Assembly: GCF_018332715.1 (NCBI RefSeq)
Contig: NZ_BOQP01000004.1
Coordinates: 124,001 to 188,000 of the forward strand
Reading direction: 5' to 3'
Source of the DNA: Winogradskya consettensis
GTDB taxonomy: Bacteria; Actinomycetota; Actinomycetes; Mycobacteriales; Micromonosporaceae
DNA: 64,000 bases
Below the pieces are notes generated by a model, which was given only the letters and a program-made list of their open reading frames with translations, was not told the origin of the DNA and did not search any database. The translations under genes and the position numbers were made by a program. Position 1 is the stretch's first letter; the number at the start of each line of letters is the position of its first letter. This document shows, piece after piece, positions 42,644 through 51,427 of this stretch.

Positions 42644-45643
42644 TCAGAATTGGTGCAGAGCCGCGCCCGTACCATTTCCTGGCAGGTCCTGACGAGCCGC
42701 GAGTTTCGCGCCCAGATCGAAGACCGAGTCCCGCATGTTCTGGGTTCCGCCGTTCTGCATGTCGGCCATGAGGTCGCCGGCCCTGCGCCAGGCACGGCGC
42801 GCCCCGTCGAGATCATCGACGGACAGCAGCACCTCGGCGAGCATGATCGAGACCTGGAACTTGTCCACCCTGTTCTTGGTCTCGACAGCGGCGCGCAGCC
42901 CCAGTTCGAGTTGCTCCACCGCCTCGTGGAGCTGACCCATCTGCACGAGATTCTGGGCGGTGTACATGCGGATCTCGGGCTCGTCGGTGCGGCGACCGGA
43001 CTTCTGGTTCAGCGCGAGCGCCTTCCCGAGCATCTCCCGGGCCTCGTCGAACGCGCCGAGCTGGACCAGGGAGCGCCCGCGGGCCTCCAGGGCCCAGACC
43101 TCGGCCTGCTCGTTGCCGGCGGCACGGTACAACGCGAGTGCCTTCTCGTTCTCCTGCAGGGCGAGCTCGTGCCGGCCGAGCTCGCTGTAGATCCGATGAA
43201 AGTTCGTGTGGACGATCCCCTGTTCCGGGAGCATGTCGTGCGCGGCGAAGATCCGCTGCGCGTCGGACAACAGCTCCAGGGCCTCCTCGTTGGCCCCGAG
43301 GGAGTGCCGGGCACCGGCCAGGCTGCGCAGGGCATGGGCCTCGCCGACGGGGTCGCCGCTGTCGAGCGCCGCCCGCAGGGAGATCCGCATGACGTCCTGC
43401 CAGTCGTGGAACCGCCCGCTCCACTGCAGCGACGGCTGCATGGTCAGGGCAAGCTGCCAGGGCACCACACCCGAGCCCGGCTCGGCCGCGTGCCGCACCA
43501 CGTCGAGCAGGACCTCCTGGTGATCCTCGAACCACTGCAGTGCCGCGTCGAAGTCAGCGGGCCGTTCCGCGACGACACCCGTCAACGGCGGCGGCGGCGC
43601 GATCGGCGACCTTCGCGGTGCGAGCATGACGACGGCGTGATAACTGGAGTGCAGATAGTGCTGCAGCAGCCGGGATCGGGCAGCCTGCTGCGCCTGTGGC
43701 GACTCCTCGGTGCGGAACAGTTCCTCCGCGTACGCCTTGACGAGAACGTGCGAGGAGAAGCGTCCATGGTCGTCCTCGTCCAGCAGCGCCGCTTCGGTGA
43801 GCTCCTCGAGCAGGGTGCCCACGATCTGCGGCCGTTCCCCGAAGAGGCTGGCACAGGCGTGCGCCGAGATACCCGGCGGCACCAGCGCGGCGGAGAACAA
43901 CCGGAAGAGCCGGGCGGCATCCGCGCTGAGCTGGCGGTACGACCAGGCGAAGGCCGCCCGGGGATCGCTGACCCCGCTGCCACCCGGGAACGCCGCGAGT
44001 TTCTGGGCACCGTCGCGCAGTTCGGCGGCGACGGCGCCCAGCGACAGCCGCGGCCGGGCGCTGAGCCGGCCGGCCAGGATCGCGAGGGCGAGCGGCAGCC
44101 GGCCACAGAGCTCGATGATCTCCTCCAGCACCTCGGCCGACGAGGCGATCTCGGCCGCGGATCGGTGGGGCGACCGCTCGAGACGCCGTCTGAGCAGGGC
44201 TCGTGCGCAGGGCATGTCCGGAAGGTCGACGTGCACCAGATGCGCGCCGTCGAGCGCCGCGAGCCCCACCAGCGGCCTGCGGCTCGTCACGAGGACCAGG
44301 CTCTCCGCCGAGTTGGGCAGCAGGGGGCGCACCTGCGCCACGTCGCGCACGTTGTCCAGCAGGATCAGGATGCGCTTGCCCGCGGTGAGGCTGCGATAGG
44401 TCGCGGTGCGGGCGTCGACCGAGTCGGGAATGCTGGACGCCTGCGCCCCGAGGGAGGACAGCAGGGAGCGCAGTGCGTCCCCGGCCGGCACGCTGTCGTC
44501 CTCGTGGCCGCGCAGATCCAGATAGAGCTGACCGTCGGTGAGGCGATCGACGACCGTGTGCGCGAAATGCGCGGCCAGCGTGGACTTGCCCACCCCGCCC
44601 ATGCCGTCCAGAGCGACGATCAGCGGATATGTACGGTTCCCCGCACACAGCGCGTCGAACATCTTGTTGAGTGCGGCGAGCTCGTCATCGCGGCCGACGA
44701 ACGTCGGCAGGTCGGGCGGCAGCTGCGCCGGGGGCACCACCGGAGCGTGCGCCCGGGGCGCGGCGGGCTCCCGGTCCGCCTGGTGCCCGCCCGGCGGGGA
44801 GAGCTCCGGCATCACGGTCTGACGCAACACCCGCCGATGCGCGGCCTGCAGGGTGTGGCCCGGGTCGATGCCCAGTTCGTCGGCGAGGCGCTCACGGACG
44901 GCCTGGAACACCGCCAGCGCCTCGGCCTGCTGCCCGGCAGCCGCGAGGGTGGCCACCAGGCTCGCCTGCACCGGTTCGTGCAGCGGCGCCATCGATGCCG
45001 CCAGCCGCAGGGCCGGCAGCACCCGGGCAGGCTGCCGCTGCGCCACCGCGAGGTCCGCCGCGGCAGCGCAGACGTCCAGGAACTCGCCGTCCAGCGCGGC
45101 GAAGATGGAGGTGGCAGCCGTGCCGTAGACCGAGGCTCCGCCCGCGGGTCCGTGCCACAGCCGCAATGCCTCGACGTAGTTGTCCAGCGCGTCGTCCGGG
45201 CGTTCCGCGGCCAGCTCCGCGCGGGCCGCCGTGACGAACTGCCGGAACGTGACCAGGTCGAGCATCCCGGGACCGGCTGCGAACAGGTAGCCGTTGCCGT
45301 GACGCAGCAGATGCGACCCGGTCGACCGCGCCGTCAGGTCGGGCTCCATCAACCGGCGCAGCGCCCCGACGTACTTGTGGATGACGTTGAGGGCGCTCGC
45401 CGGCGGGTTCTCGCCCCAGACGAGCTCGACCAGGTCGCCGATGCCGGTCGGCCGGCCCTCACGGGCCAGGAAGAGGGCGAGCAGGCAACATTGCTGCCGG
45501 GGACCGAGGTCCAGCTCGACCCCGTCGCGCCAGAGCCGCAGCGGACCCAATATCTGAATTCTCAAGGCGCCGGCTGCGGCGGGGAGGGCCCGGTCACGGG
45601 TGGGCAGAGCACTGACCACTGCGGACAAATCTATTTCCCCCAA
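42644..45643 (-). CDS. SARP B: AfsR-like SARP-NB-ARC-TPR regulator
   Basis: Up to 999 residues. The order is winged helix (about 27-122, LRIQILGPLRLWRDGVELDL), BTAD (about 130-275), NB-ARC with Walker A DGMGGVGKSTLA (about 352) and RILILLDNVRD, and TPRs (LQWFEDHQEVLLDVV onward). It is a close paralogue of SARP A. The frame opens at TTG 45643; TTG 45628 or GTG 45619 may be the real start, the former having GGGGGA upstream. It may be co-transcribed with the LuxR-acyl-ligase-hydrolase genes, since only 69 bp separate them. Divergent SARP C lies 461 bp away. Confidence 0.88.
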   Translation of the reverse strand: MGEIDLSAVVSALPTRDRALPAAAGALRIQILGPLRLWRDGVELDLGPRQQCCLLALFLAREGRPTGIGDLVELVWGENPPASALNVIHKYVGALRRLMEPDLTARSTGSHLLRHGNGYLFAAGPGMLDLVTFRQFVTAARAELAAERPDDALDNYVEALRLWHGPAGGASVYGTAATSIFAALDGEFLDVCAAAADLAVAQRQPARVLPALRLAASMAPLHEPVQASLVATLAAAGQQAEALAVFQAVRERLADELGIDPGHTLQAAHRRVLRQTVMPELSPPGGHQADREPAAPRAHAPVVPPAQLPPDLPTFVGRDDELAALNKMFDALCAGNRTYPLIVALDGMGGVGKSTLAAHFAHTVVDRLTDGQLYLDLRGHEDDSVPAGDALRSLLSSLGAQASSIPDSVDARTATYRSLTAGKRILILLDNVRDVAQVRPLLPNSAESLVLVTSRRPLVGLAALDGAHLVHVDLPDMPCARALLRRRLERSPHRSAAEIASSAEVLEEIIELCGRLPLALAILAGRLSARPRLSLGAVAAELRDGAQKLAAFPGGSGVSDPRAAFAWSYRQLSADAARLFRLFSAALVPPGISAHACASLFGERPQIVGTLLEELTEAALLDEDDHGRFSSHVLVKAYAEELFRTEESPQAQQAARSRLLQHYLHSSYHAVVMLAPRRSPIAPPPPLTGVVAERPADFDAALQWFEDHQEVLLDVVRHAAEPGSGVVPWQLALTMQPSLQWSGRFHDWQDVMRISLRAALDSGDPVGEAHALRSLAGARHSLGANEEALELLSDAQRIFAAHDMLPEQGIVHTNFHRIYSELGRHELALQENEKALALYRAAGNEQAEVWALEARGRSLVQLGAFDEAREMLGKALALNQKSGRRTDEPEIRMYTAQNLVQMGQLHEAVEQLELGLRAAVETKNRVDKFQVSIMLAEVLLSVDDLDGARRAWRRAGDLMADMQNGGTQNMRDSVFDLGAKLAARQDLPGNGTGAALHQF

Positions 45644-45718
45644 TTCGACGCCGCCGCTATGTCATAAAGGCTTTCCAGCCGCTAACATAATCGACGAGTT
45701 GGTGCCGCAAGCAATTAA

Positions 45719-45752
45719 TCGAGCCACACTCCTCGAGCCTTCGACTCGAGCC
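45719..45752. promoter_or_regulatory. Three TCGAGCC heptamers between divergent SARP genes
   Basis: TCGAGCC occurs exactly at 45719, 45733 and 45746. It matches the TCGAG(C/G)(C/G) heptamer bound by SARPs such as ActII-ORF4 in direct repeat, but the spacing here (14 and 13 bp) is larger than the usual 11 or 22 bp. It is about 80-110 bp upstream of SARP B. Confidence 0.5.
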
Positions 45753-45790
45753 TGCGACGTCCAGCAACCTGACAGCATAAGTAACTCCAG

Positions 45791-45808
45791 TTGACGGATT
45801 GTTGACCG
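45791..45808. promoter_or_regulatory. TTGACSG direct repeat with 11-bp period
   Basis: TTGACGG (45791) and TTGACCG (45802) are direct heptamers 11 bp apart, one helical turn, which is the geometry of SARP binding sites. The first TTGACG could also serve as a -35 hexamer. Confidence 0.4.
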
Positions 45809-45910
45809 ATAGTGAATCGCCCGGCGCCTCGGTGAGCGCGGGCGCCCGCCGCGTGGCAGGCCGCGGCGCTGTCAAGTATTCGTCCACAAGTGGTTCCTAC
45901 TGTCCTGGTC

Positions 45911-46102
45911 ATGAGCACGGGCGACGGCAGTAACAACTTGCTCCACACCGAACAATTCGGGCGAATCCCTCGGTACGGCGTTCAGGAGCATGCCCCCGCG
46001 GGCCGCCGCCTGTTCTGCTTCATCGGCGCCGGTCCCGCCTCGCGCACGCCGTACCTGCACGTTGATGTCATCGATTCCACGGTTTTTCGGGGGGTGTTGT
46101 AG
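45911..46102 (+). CDS. Possible 63-residue leader ORF coupled to SARP C
   Basis: A small open frame (ATG 45911 to TAG 46100-46102) stops 2 nt before the SARP C GTG at 46105. Third-position GC is about 79%, below neighbouring genes but above random. The peptide has no recognised domain (FCFIGAGPASRTPYLHVDV in the middle). Its stop position would suit translational coupling. It may equally be non-coding leader. Confidence 0.3.
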   Translation: MSTGDGSNNLLHTEQFGRIPRYGVQEHAPAGRRLFCFIGAGPASRTPYLHVDVIDSTVFRGVL

Positions 46103-46104
46103 GA

Positions 46105-49100
46105 GTGGTCACCTTCGGTGAACCCCGCGGCTCGCTGCGACTGCAGATTCTGGGTCCGCTGCGGATCTGGCGTGACGGTGTCGAGCGGGACGCGGGGCCG
46201 CGCCAGCAGGCGTACCTGCTGGCGCTCCTGCTCGCCCGGGCCGGTCACACGATCAGCACCAGTGAGCTGATCGACCTGATGTGGGAGGAGGACGCCCCGA
46301 CCACCGCGCTGAACGTCATCCAGAAATACATCGGCGGGCTACGCCGGCTGCTCGAGCCGGAGCTCGCGGCCCGCGAGGCCGGCTCCTACCTGCGCCGGCA
46401 CGGGGCCGGTTACCTGTTCGCCGCGGATCCCGGCGTCCTGGACAGCGCGGCGTTCCGCGAGCTGCACGACCGGGCGAGGAGCGCGGCGGCCGAACAGCGT
46501 CACGACGCGGCGCTCGACGACTACATCGCCGCGCTGGACCTCTGGCACGGCCCCGCGGGTGAGGGGCTGCGGCACGGAACGACCGCGATCCCGACCTTCG
46601 CCGCACTCGACGGCGCCTTCTTCGACGCCAGTGTGGCCGCGGCGGAGCTGGCGATCACCCTGGAACGGCCGGGCCGTGTCCTGCGGGCCCTCCAGCTCGC
46701 CGCGGCGATGGCGCCCCTGCACGAACCCGTACAGGCCGGATTCATCACGACGCTCGCCGCGTCCGGGCAGCAGGCGGAGGCGCTGCTGGTGTTCAGCCGG
46801 GTGCGCGCCCAGCTCGCCGACGAACTCGGCATCGACCCCGGGCCCGCGTTGCAGGCCGCGCAGCAACGGGTGCTGAACCAGGAACTGCGGCAGGCACCGG
46901 CGACACCTGCGGCCCCACTGTCCCCCCCGTCTCCGGTCTCCGCTCCCGTCACCAGGCCCTCGCCGGTGCGGAGCCTGGTCGGCCGGGACGAGGAGGTCGC
47001 CGCGCTGCGGAGAAAGGTCGAGCTGGCGCTCGCCGGTGGCACCGGGCTCGCGATCATCGAGGGCGAGCCCGGTGCCGGCAAGACCCGTCTGCTCGAGGAG
47101 GCCGCCGCCGTCGCCGACCGGCACGGCGTACTCGTGGTCTGGGGCCACTGCCTCGACGGCGACGGGACACCGTCGATGTGGCCCTGGGTGCAGGTGATCG
47201 GCACGATCCTGGACGGACTCCCGGCCGCCGCGCGCGAGAAGTGGCTCGCGACCGAGCTCGGCAGCCTCGTGGAAGCACGCGGCGACGCCCTCGCCGGCCC
47301 GGCGATGCCGGAGAACGACACCCAGTTCCGACTGCAGGAACGCGCCGTCAGCGCCATCGCCGAGGCCGCGGCGGACCGCGCCCTGGTCCTGATCATCGAT
47401 GATCTGCAGTGGGCCGATGTCGCCTCCCTGCACCTGTTCGCGCACCTGATGACCCGGCTCCCGGGCAACACCGTCGTCATCGGCGCGTTGCGCAACGTCG
47501 CGCCCCTGCCGAGCCCGGATCTGACCCGGACGCTCGCCGCGGCGAGCCGGGTGCCGGGCCACCGGCGGATCAAGCTCGGCCCGCTCGACCCCGACCAGGT
47601 CGCCGAGCTGGTCCGCCGCGAGACCGGGCAGGACCTCGGCCGCAGCGCCACCCGCAGCATCCACTCCCGCACGTCCGGCAACCCGTTCTTCGTCCGCGAG
47701 CTGTCCCGGCTGTTCGCCGACACCGGCGCACTCACCCGGGACACCGTGGCCCGGGCCGGGGTGCCGACCACCGTGCGCGACGTCGTCCGCGACCGCATGG
47801 CCGGACTCGACGACCAGGCCCGCCGGCTGCTGCAGATCGCCGCGCTGATCGGCCGCGACATCGACCTCGGCCTGCTCACCCGGGTCGCCGGCCTGGACTA
47901 CGAGACGACCCTGAACCGCCTCGAACCCGTCGAGGCGCTCGGCCTGCTCGGGTCGACACCCGGCAACCCGTTCTCGGTCCGCTTCGCCCATGACCTGATC
48001 CGCGAGTCGGTCGTCGGGACCACGCCCCGGCCCACGGCACCCGCGCTGCACCTGCGGGTGGCGGACGCGCTGGAGCACAACGACCAGGGCGACGATTCCT
48101 TCGCCGAACGCCTCGCCCACCATCTGTGGTCCGCGGGACCGCTGGCCGATCCCGCCCGGACCGCGACCTCGCTCCTGCAGGCGGGGCGCCGGGCGGCCGC
48201 CAAATCCGCGGTCCAGGCCGCCGAGCGGCACCTGCGGTCGGCGGCCCGGATCGCCCGGGCGGCGAGCCTGCCGGACCTGGAGCTGACCGCCCTGGCGCTC
48301 ACCGCGGCGGTCGGCATGCAGTCGGGGTACGGCGCCAGCACCCTCGACGTCCTGGAACGCGCCGAGCAGCTGGCCCGGAACCTGGGCCGGGAGGCGGACG
48401 GCGCCGGCTTCCTGTTCTCGCGCTGGCTCGTGCACGCCACGCTCATCGAGCTCGACCGCAGTGGCCCCGCCGCCCGCCGGCTGCTCGACCAGGGGCAGGA
48501 TTCCACCGACTCGGTCGTCCGCACGTACGGACTGCGTGCCTGGGGCCTGCACCAGTGGCACATCGGCAACATCGGCGAGTCGTTCCGCTACCTGACCCGG
48601 GCCAGCGAGCTGTCGTACGCCGGGCGCGGCGACGACCCCGTCCGGCACGACCTCGACCTGCTGTACGACGGCATGCTCGCGGAGACAACGGCGCTGCACG
48701 GCCGCCTCGACGAGGCGCGCGCCATCTTCGACCGCTCGGAGGTCGCCGCCACCGCGCCGTACGCGATCACGGTGTGGGCCTCCCTCTCCGCCCGGACCGC
48801 CGCGATCGCCGGTGATCCCGAATGGGCGCTGCGCACCGCCGACCGGGGCATCGCCGCGGACCCCGACTTCTCGTTCGTCTTCCTCGGCACCTACCAGCGG
48901 CTGGCCCGCTGCTGGGCGCTCGCCGTCACCGGGCAGGACCCCCGCGGCGCCGCGGCCGAGGCCCAGCGGCTCATCTCCGCGAACCTGCTGAACCCGACGC
49001 GTACCTGCGTCGCCACCTGGCACGGTCTACTCGCCGAGATGCACATGGCGGCCGGGGACCTCGACGAGGCCGGGGCGGCCCTCGACCGAGCTGACTACTT

Positions 49101-49278
49101 CCTCGACACGTTCGGGCAGCGCTACTCCGAGGGCCTCATCCTGCTGCTCCGCGCCAAGCTGAGCCAGGCCCGTGGCGAGCCCGCCACGGTGGTCCGGGCC
49201 GCCACGGAGCGAGCCTGGGCGCTGTCGGTCGAACGGGAGGCGTACCTGTTCGCCAACCGCGCCGAAAAGCTGCTGTGA
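46105..49278 (+). CDS. SARP C: SARP with AAA-type ATPase (SARP-LAL hybrid)
   Basis: 1057 residues. The winged helix and BTAD (LQILGPLRIWRDGVERDAG; to about 250) match SARPs A and B, but the ATPase is a different type: LVGRDEEVAALRRKVE, Walker A EGEPGAGKTRLLEE (about 320) and Walker B LVLIIDDLQWADVASLHL (about 427), as in LAL/MalT-like regulators. A long TPR region follows without a LuxR domain. GTG 46105 overlaps AGGAG, so another nearby start cannot be excluded. It is divergent from SARP B. Confidence 0.88.
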   Translation: MVTFGEPRGSLRLQILGPLRIWRDGVERDAGPRQQAYLLALLLARAGHTISTSELIDLMWEEDAPTTALNVIQKYIGGLRRLLEPELAAREAGSYLRRHGAGYLFAADPGVLDSAAFRELHDRARSAAAEQRHDAALDDYIAALDLWHGPAGEGLRHGTTAIPTFAALDGAFFDASVAAAELAITLERPGRVLRALQLAAAMAPLHEPVQAGFITTLAASGQQAEALLVFSRVRAQLADELGIDPGPALQAAQQRVLNQELRQAPATPAAPLSPPSPVSAPVTRPSPVRSLVGRDEEVAALRRKVELALAGGTGLAIIEGEPGAGKTRLLEEAAAVADRHGVLVVWGHCLDGDGTPSMWPWVQVIGTILDGLPAAAREKWLATELGSLVEARGDALAGPAMPENDTQFRLQERAVSAIAEAAADRALVLIIDDLQWADVASLHLFAHLMTRLPGNTVVIGALRNVAPLPSPDLTRTLAAASRVPGHRRIKLGPLDPDQVAELVRRETGQDLGRSATRSIHSRTSGNPFFVRELSRLFADTGALTRDTVARAGVPTTVRDVVRDRMAGLDDQARRLLQIAALIGRDIDLGLLTRVAGLDYETTLNRLEPVEALGLLGSTPGNPFSVRFAHDLIRESVVGTTPRPTAPALHLRVADALEHNDQGDDSFAERLAHHLWSAGPLADPARTATSLLQAGRRAAAKSAVQAAERHLRSAARIARAASLPDLELTALALTAAVGMQSGYGASTLDVLERAEQLARNLGREADGAGFLFSRWLVHATLIELDRSGPAARRLLDQGQDSTDSVVRTYGLRAWGLHQWHIGNIGESFRYLTRASELSYAGRGDDPVRHDLDLLYDGMLAETTALHGRLDEARAIFDRSEVAATAPYAITVWASLSARTAAIAGDPEWALRTADRGIAADPDFSFVFLGTYQRLARCWALAVTGQDPRGAAAEAQRLISANLLNPTRTCVATWHGLLAEMHMAAGDLDEAGAALDRADYFLDTFGQRYSEGLILLLRAKLSQARGEPATVVRAATERAWALSVEREAYLFANRAEKLL

Positions 49279-49417
49279 CATCGTGCCCTCCCCTGCTCTC
49301 TCTGCCCGCCCATGAAGCCCTCTGTTTCTCCTCGCCCAAGGAAGGTAGGAAACCGCACTGAATCATCTGTGAAGGCGACGTTCAGTCGGTCTGAGCTGCG
49401 GCTTCGGCGACATCGGC

Positions 49418-49445
49418 GACAGGCGACAGGCGACAGGCGACAGGC
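49418..49445. repeat. Four tandem copies of GACAGGC
   Basis: The 7-bp unit is repeated at 49418, 49425, 49432 and 49439 within the 296-bp spacer between SARP C and the sigma factor gene (49279-49574). The spacer has no other feature that I can support besides the expected sigma-gene promoter. Confidence 0.85.
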
Positions 49446-49574
49446 GAACTCATTCGCGCGACGGTAGTTCCCGGCTCTTGACGATTGATGACCGACGGAT
49501 GCCCAGGGCGAATTCAGCCGTACCCCACTGTTAAGGAAGAAATTGTCCAGAGTGGTCTCCATAGGCTGCCGGGC

Positions 49575-50216
49575 ATGATCGAGCAAGTTGACCAGCCGGC
49601 CGCCCGCCGGCACAGCCAGGATGAGCGGGACGTCGAAGCGGTCATGATCGCATTGCACGATCAGCACGCCGCGACCCTGCTGCGGTTCGCGATGAGCCTG
49701 ACCCGCGGCGAGCGGTACTGGGCCGAGGACGTCGTGCAGGAGACCCTGCTGCGGGTCTGGCGCAACGTGGGCTCGATCCCCGGGGACGCCGAGGGGGCCC
49801 GCCGGTGGCTGCTGACCGTCACCCGGCGGGTCCACATCGACATGATCCGCATGCGGGAGGCCCGGCCCACCGAGGTCAGCCTCATCGATGCCAACGTCAC
49901 GACGATCGCCGACGCGGCTGACGCCGCGGTGGCGGCGCGGGCACTCACCGAGGCGTTCGGCAAGCTCTCGGCGCCGCACCAGGCCGTCCTGCGGGAGCTC
50001 TATGTCGAGGGCCGCACCATCGAGGAGGCCGCCGCACGCGCGGGTGTTCCCGCGGGCACCGTGAAATCCCGGTCCCACTACGCGTTGCGGGCCCTGCGGC
50101 TGGCGATCGATCCCCATTACACGCCGGGCAAACGGCGTAAACCGCGGTCCGAGCCATTCAGTGTTTCTTCACTGCCGCTTCCTACGGTGATTCATGACCA
50201 CCGACGAACAGCCTGA
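49575..50216 (+). CDS. ECF sigma factor (SigL/SigK-like)
   Basis: 213 residues. Region 2 reads LLRFAMSLTRGERYWAEDVV then QETLLRVWRN; region 4 reads APHQAVLRELYVEGRTIEEA and AGVPAGTVKSRSHYALRALR. This fits the SigL-type ECF group of actinomycetes. These usually have a zinc-containing anti-sigma gene right after them; here an alpha/beta hydrolase follows instead at 10 bp. The C-terminus is extended with a basic tail. ATG 49575 is chosen over the longer frame from 49485. Confidence 0.87.
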   Translation: MIEQVDQPAARRHSQDERDVEAVMIALHDQHAATLLRFAMSLTRGERYWAEDVVQETLLRVWRNVGSIPGDAEGARRWLLTVTRRVHIDMIRMREARPTEVSLIDANVTTIADAADAAVAARALTEAFGKLSAPHQAVLRELYVEGRTIEEAAARAGVPAGTVKSRSHYALRALRLAIDPHYTPGKRRKPRSEPFSVSSLPLPTVIHDHRRTA

Positions 50217-50226
50217 GGGAGCACCA

Positions 50227-50940
50227 ATGTCCACCCCCACCGTTGTCCTTGTCCACGGCGCCTTCGCCGACGCCTCCAGTTACAGCGCACTCATTCCTGA
50301 ATTGTTCAGCCGGGGAATCAGCGTCGTCGCGCCGGCCGGGCCGAACCGTAGTCTCAGCTCCGACGCCGGCTACCTGGCCTCGGTCGTACGCCAGATCGAG
50401 GGCCCGGTCCTGCTCGTCGGTCACTCGTACGGCGGCGCGGTCATCACCGTCGCCGGCGTCGAGGACAACGTCGCGGGCCTGGTCTACCTCGCCGGCTACG
50501 CGCTCGACGAGGGCGAGAGCCTGGGCCAGATCCAGAGCGGTTTCGCCGACGCCGCCCTGGCCACCGCGCTGGTCTACACGAAGTTCCCCGTGCCCGGTGG
50601 CGAGGACGGCGTCGACGTGTCGGTGGACGTCGAGAAGTTCCCCGAGATCTTCGCCTCGGACGTCGACACGGCCCGTACTCGCGTGCTCGCGGTCTCGCAG
50701 CGCCCGCTCGCCGCCTTCGCGTTCGGTGAGCCGGCACCGGTGGCCGCCTGGAAGACCAAACCCTCCTGGGCCGTCGTCGCCACCGCGGACCACGCGATCA
50801 ACCCCGACGTCCAGCGCTTCGGCTACGAGCGTGCGGGTGCGAAGACGATCGAGCTGGACTCCTCGCACCTGGTGATGCTGGCGCACCCCCGCGAGGTCGC
50901 GGACGTGATCGAGGAAGCACTGAGGTCCGTCAGCAAATAA
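50227..50940 (+). CDS. Alpha/beta hydrolase (esterase-like)
   Basis: 237 residues. VVLVHGAFADASSY, nucleophile elbow LLVGHSYGGAVIT (Ser about 67), ATADHAINP and LDSSHLVMLAHPREV with the catalytic His are visible. It belongs to the small HNL/MES-like hydrolases common in actinomycetes (often annotated as esterase or C-C hydrolase). GGGAG precedes the ATG. Its start is 10 bp after the sigma factor stop, so the sigma factor and hydrolase are very likely one operon. Confidence 0.87.
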   Translation: MSTPTVVLVHGAFADASSYSALIPELFSRGISVVAPAGPNRSLSSDAGYLASVVRQIEGPVLLVGHSYGGAVITVAGVEDNVAGLVYLAGYALDEGESLGQIQSGFADAALATALVYTKFPVPGGEDGVDVSVDVEKFPEIFASDVDTARTRVLAVSQRPLAAFAFGEPAPVAAWKTKPSWAVVATADHAINPDVQRFGYERAGAKTIELDSSHLVMLAHPREVADVIEEALRSVSK

Positions 50941-50954
50941 TCGCCGACCGCAGG

Positions 50955-50980
50955 ACGCCCGAGCGCTTCCGCTCGGGCGT
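50955..50980. terminator. Bidirectional terminator
   Basis: ACGCCCGAGCG (50955-50965) pairs with CGCTCGGGCGT (50970-50980) around CTTC, followed by TTCG. It separates the hydrolase and the convergent small membrane protein gene. Confidence 0.75.
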
Positions 50981-51002
50981 TTCGCGCTCTGATGGAAGCG
51001 GT

Positions 51003-51347
51003 TCAGCGGCAGACGGTCAGGAACGGCAGCAGCGCACAGCAGGAGAACATGGTCGCGCCCAGGACGGCGGCACCCGCGCGGACCGTGACCTCGGTGCCGC
51101 TGCGGCCGCGCCACGTCACGGGCAGGGCCTGCTCCGCCAGCACGACGATCACCCAGCCGAGCGCCACCACCGGCAGATACAGGTCCCAGCCCGAGTCGGT
51201 GAAGGCGCTCGCATTGCCGTTGCCGCCGTAGTTCGGGCAATCCTCAGGGTCGATCACCGGGTGCAGGAAAATGAGCAGAACAATGAGGAGCACGGCGCCG
51301 GCCAGCAGGCTCCAAAAGCCGCTCAGCCAAGCGAAACGGGGGGTCAT
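51003..51347 (-). CDS. Small membrane protein of unknown function
   Basis: 114 residues with three hydrophobic segments: SLLAGAVLLIVLLIFLHPVI, LYLPVVALGWVIVVLAEQAL and AGAAVLGATMFSCCALLPFL. A short outside loop contains one Cys and Asn/Gly (CPNYGGNGNAS). No family is recognised. It is convergent with the upstream hydrolase and divergent from the next hydrolase (81 bp). Confidence 0.6.
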   Translation of the reverse strand: MTPRFAWLSGFWSLLAGAVLLIVLLIFLHPVIDPEDCPNYGGNGNASAFTDSGWDLYLPVVALGWVIVVLAEQALPVTWRGRSGTEVTVRAGAAVLGATMFSCCALLPFLTVCR

Positions 51348-51427
51348 GGCCGATGAATGTAGCTCATTGCGCGGACGCTGAGAAGACGATTCAGCGGTTA
51401 TCCACTACGGCTCAATAAATTGCGGGC

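Noticed and set aside
36928..45643. STAND-based phage-defence island
   Set aside because: The STAND proteins carry winged-helix/BTAD DNA-binding domains as transcription factors do, not nuclease or pore effectors; no mobile-element genes flank them.
42650..45667. 1005-codon open frame on the plus strand over SARP B
   Set aside because: Antisense shadow; the minus strand carries a full SARP-NB-ARC-TPR protein with all motifs. Similar long shadows at 5005-6888, 17943-19190, 25315-27249 and 46339-49023 were rejected for the same reason.
49418..49445. GACAGGC repeat as a CRISPR array
   Set aside because: Units are 7 bp without spacers; it is a simple tandem repeat.
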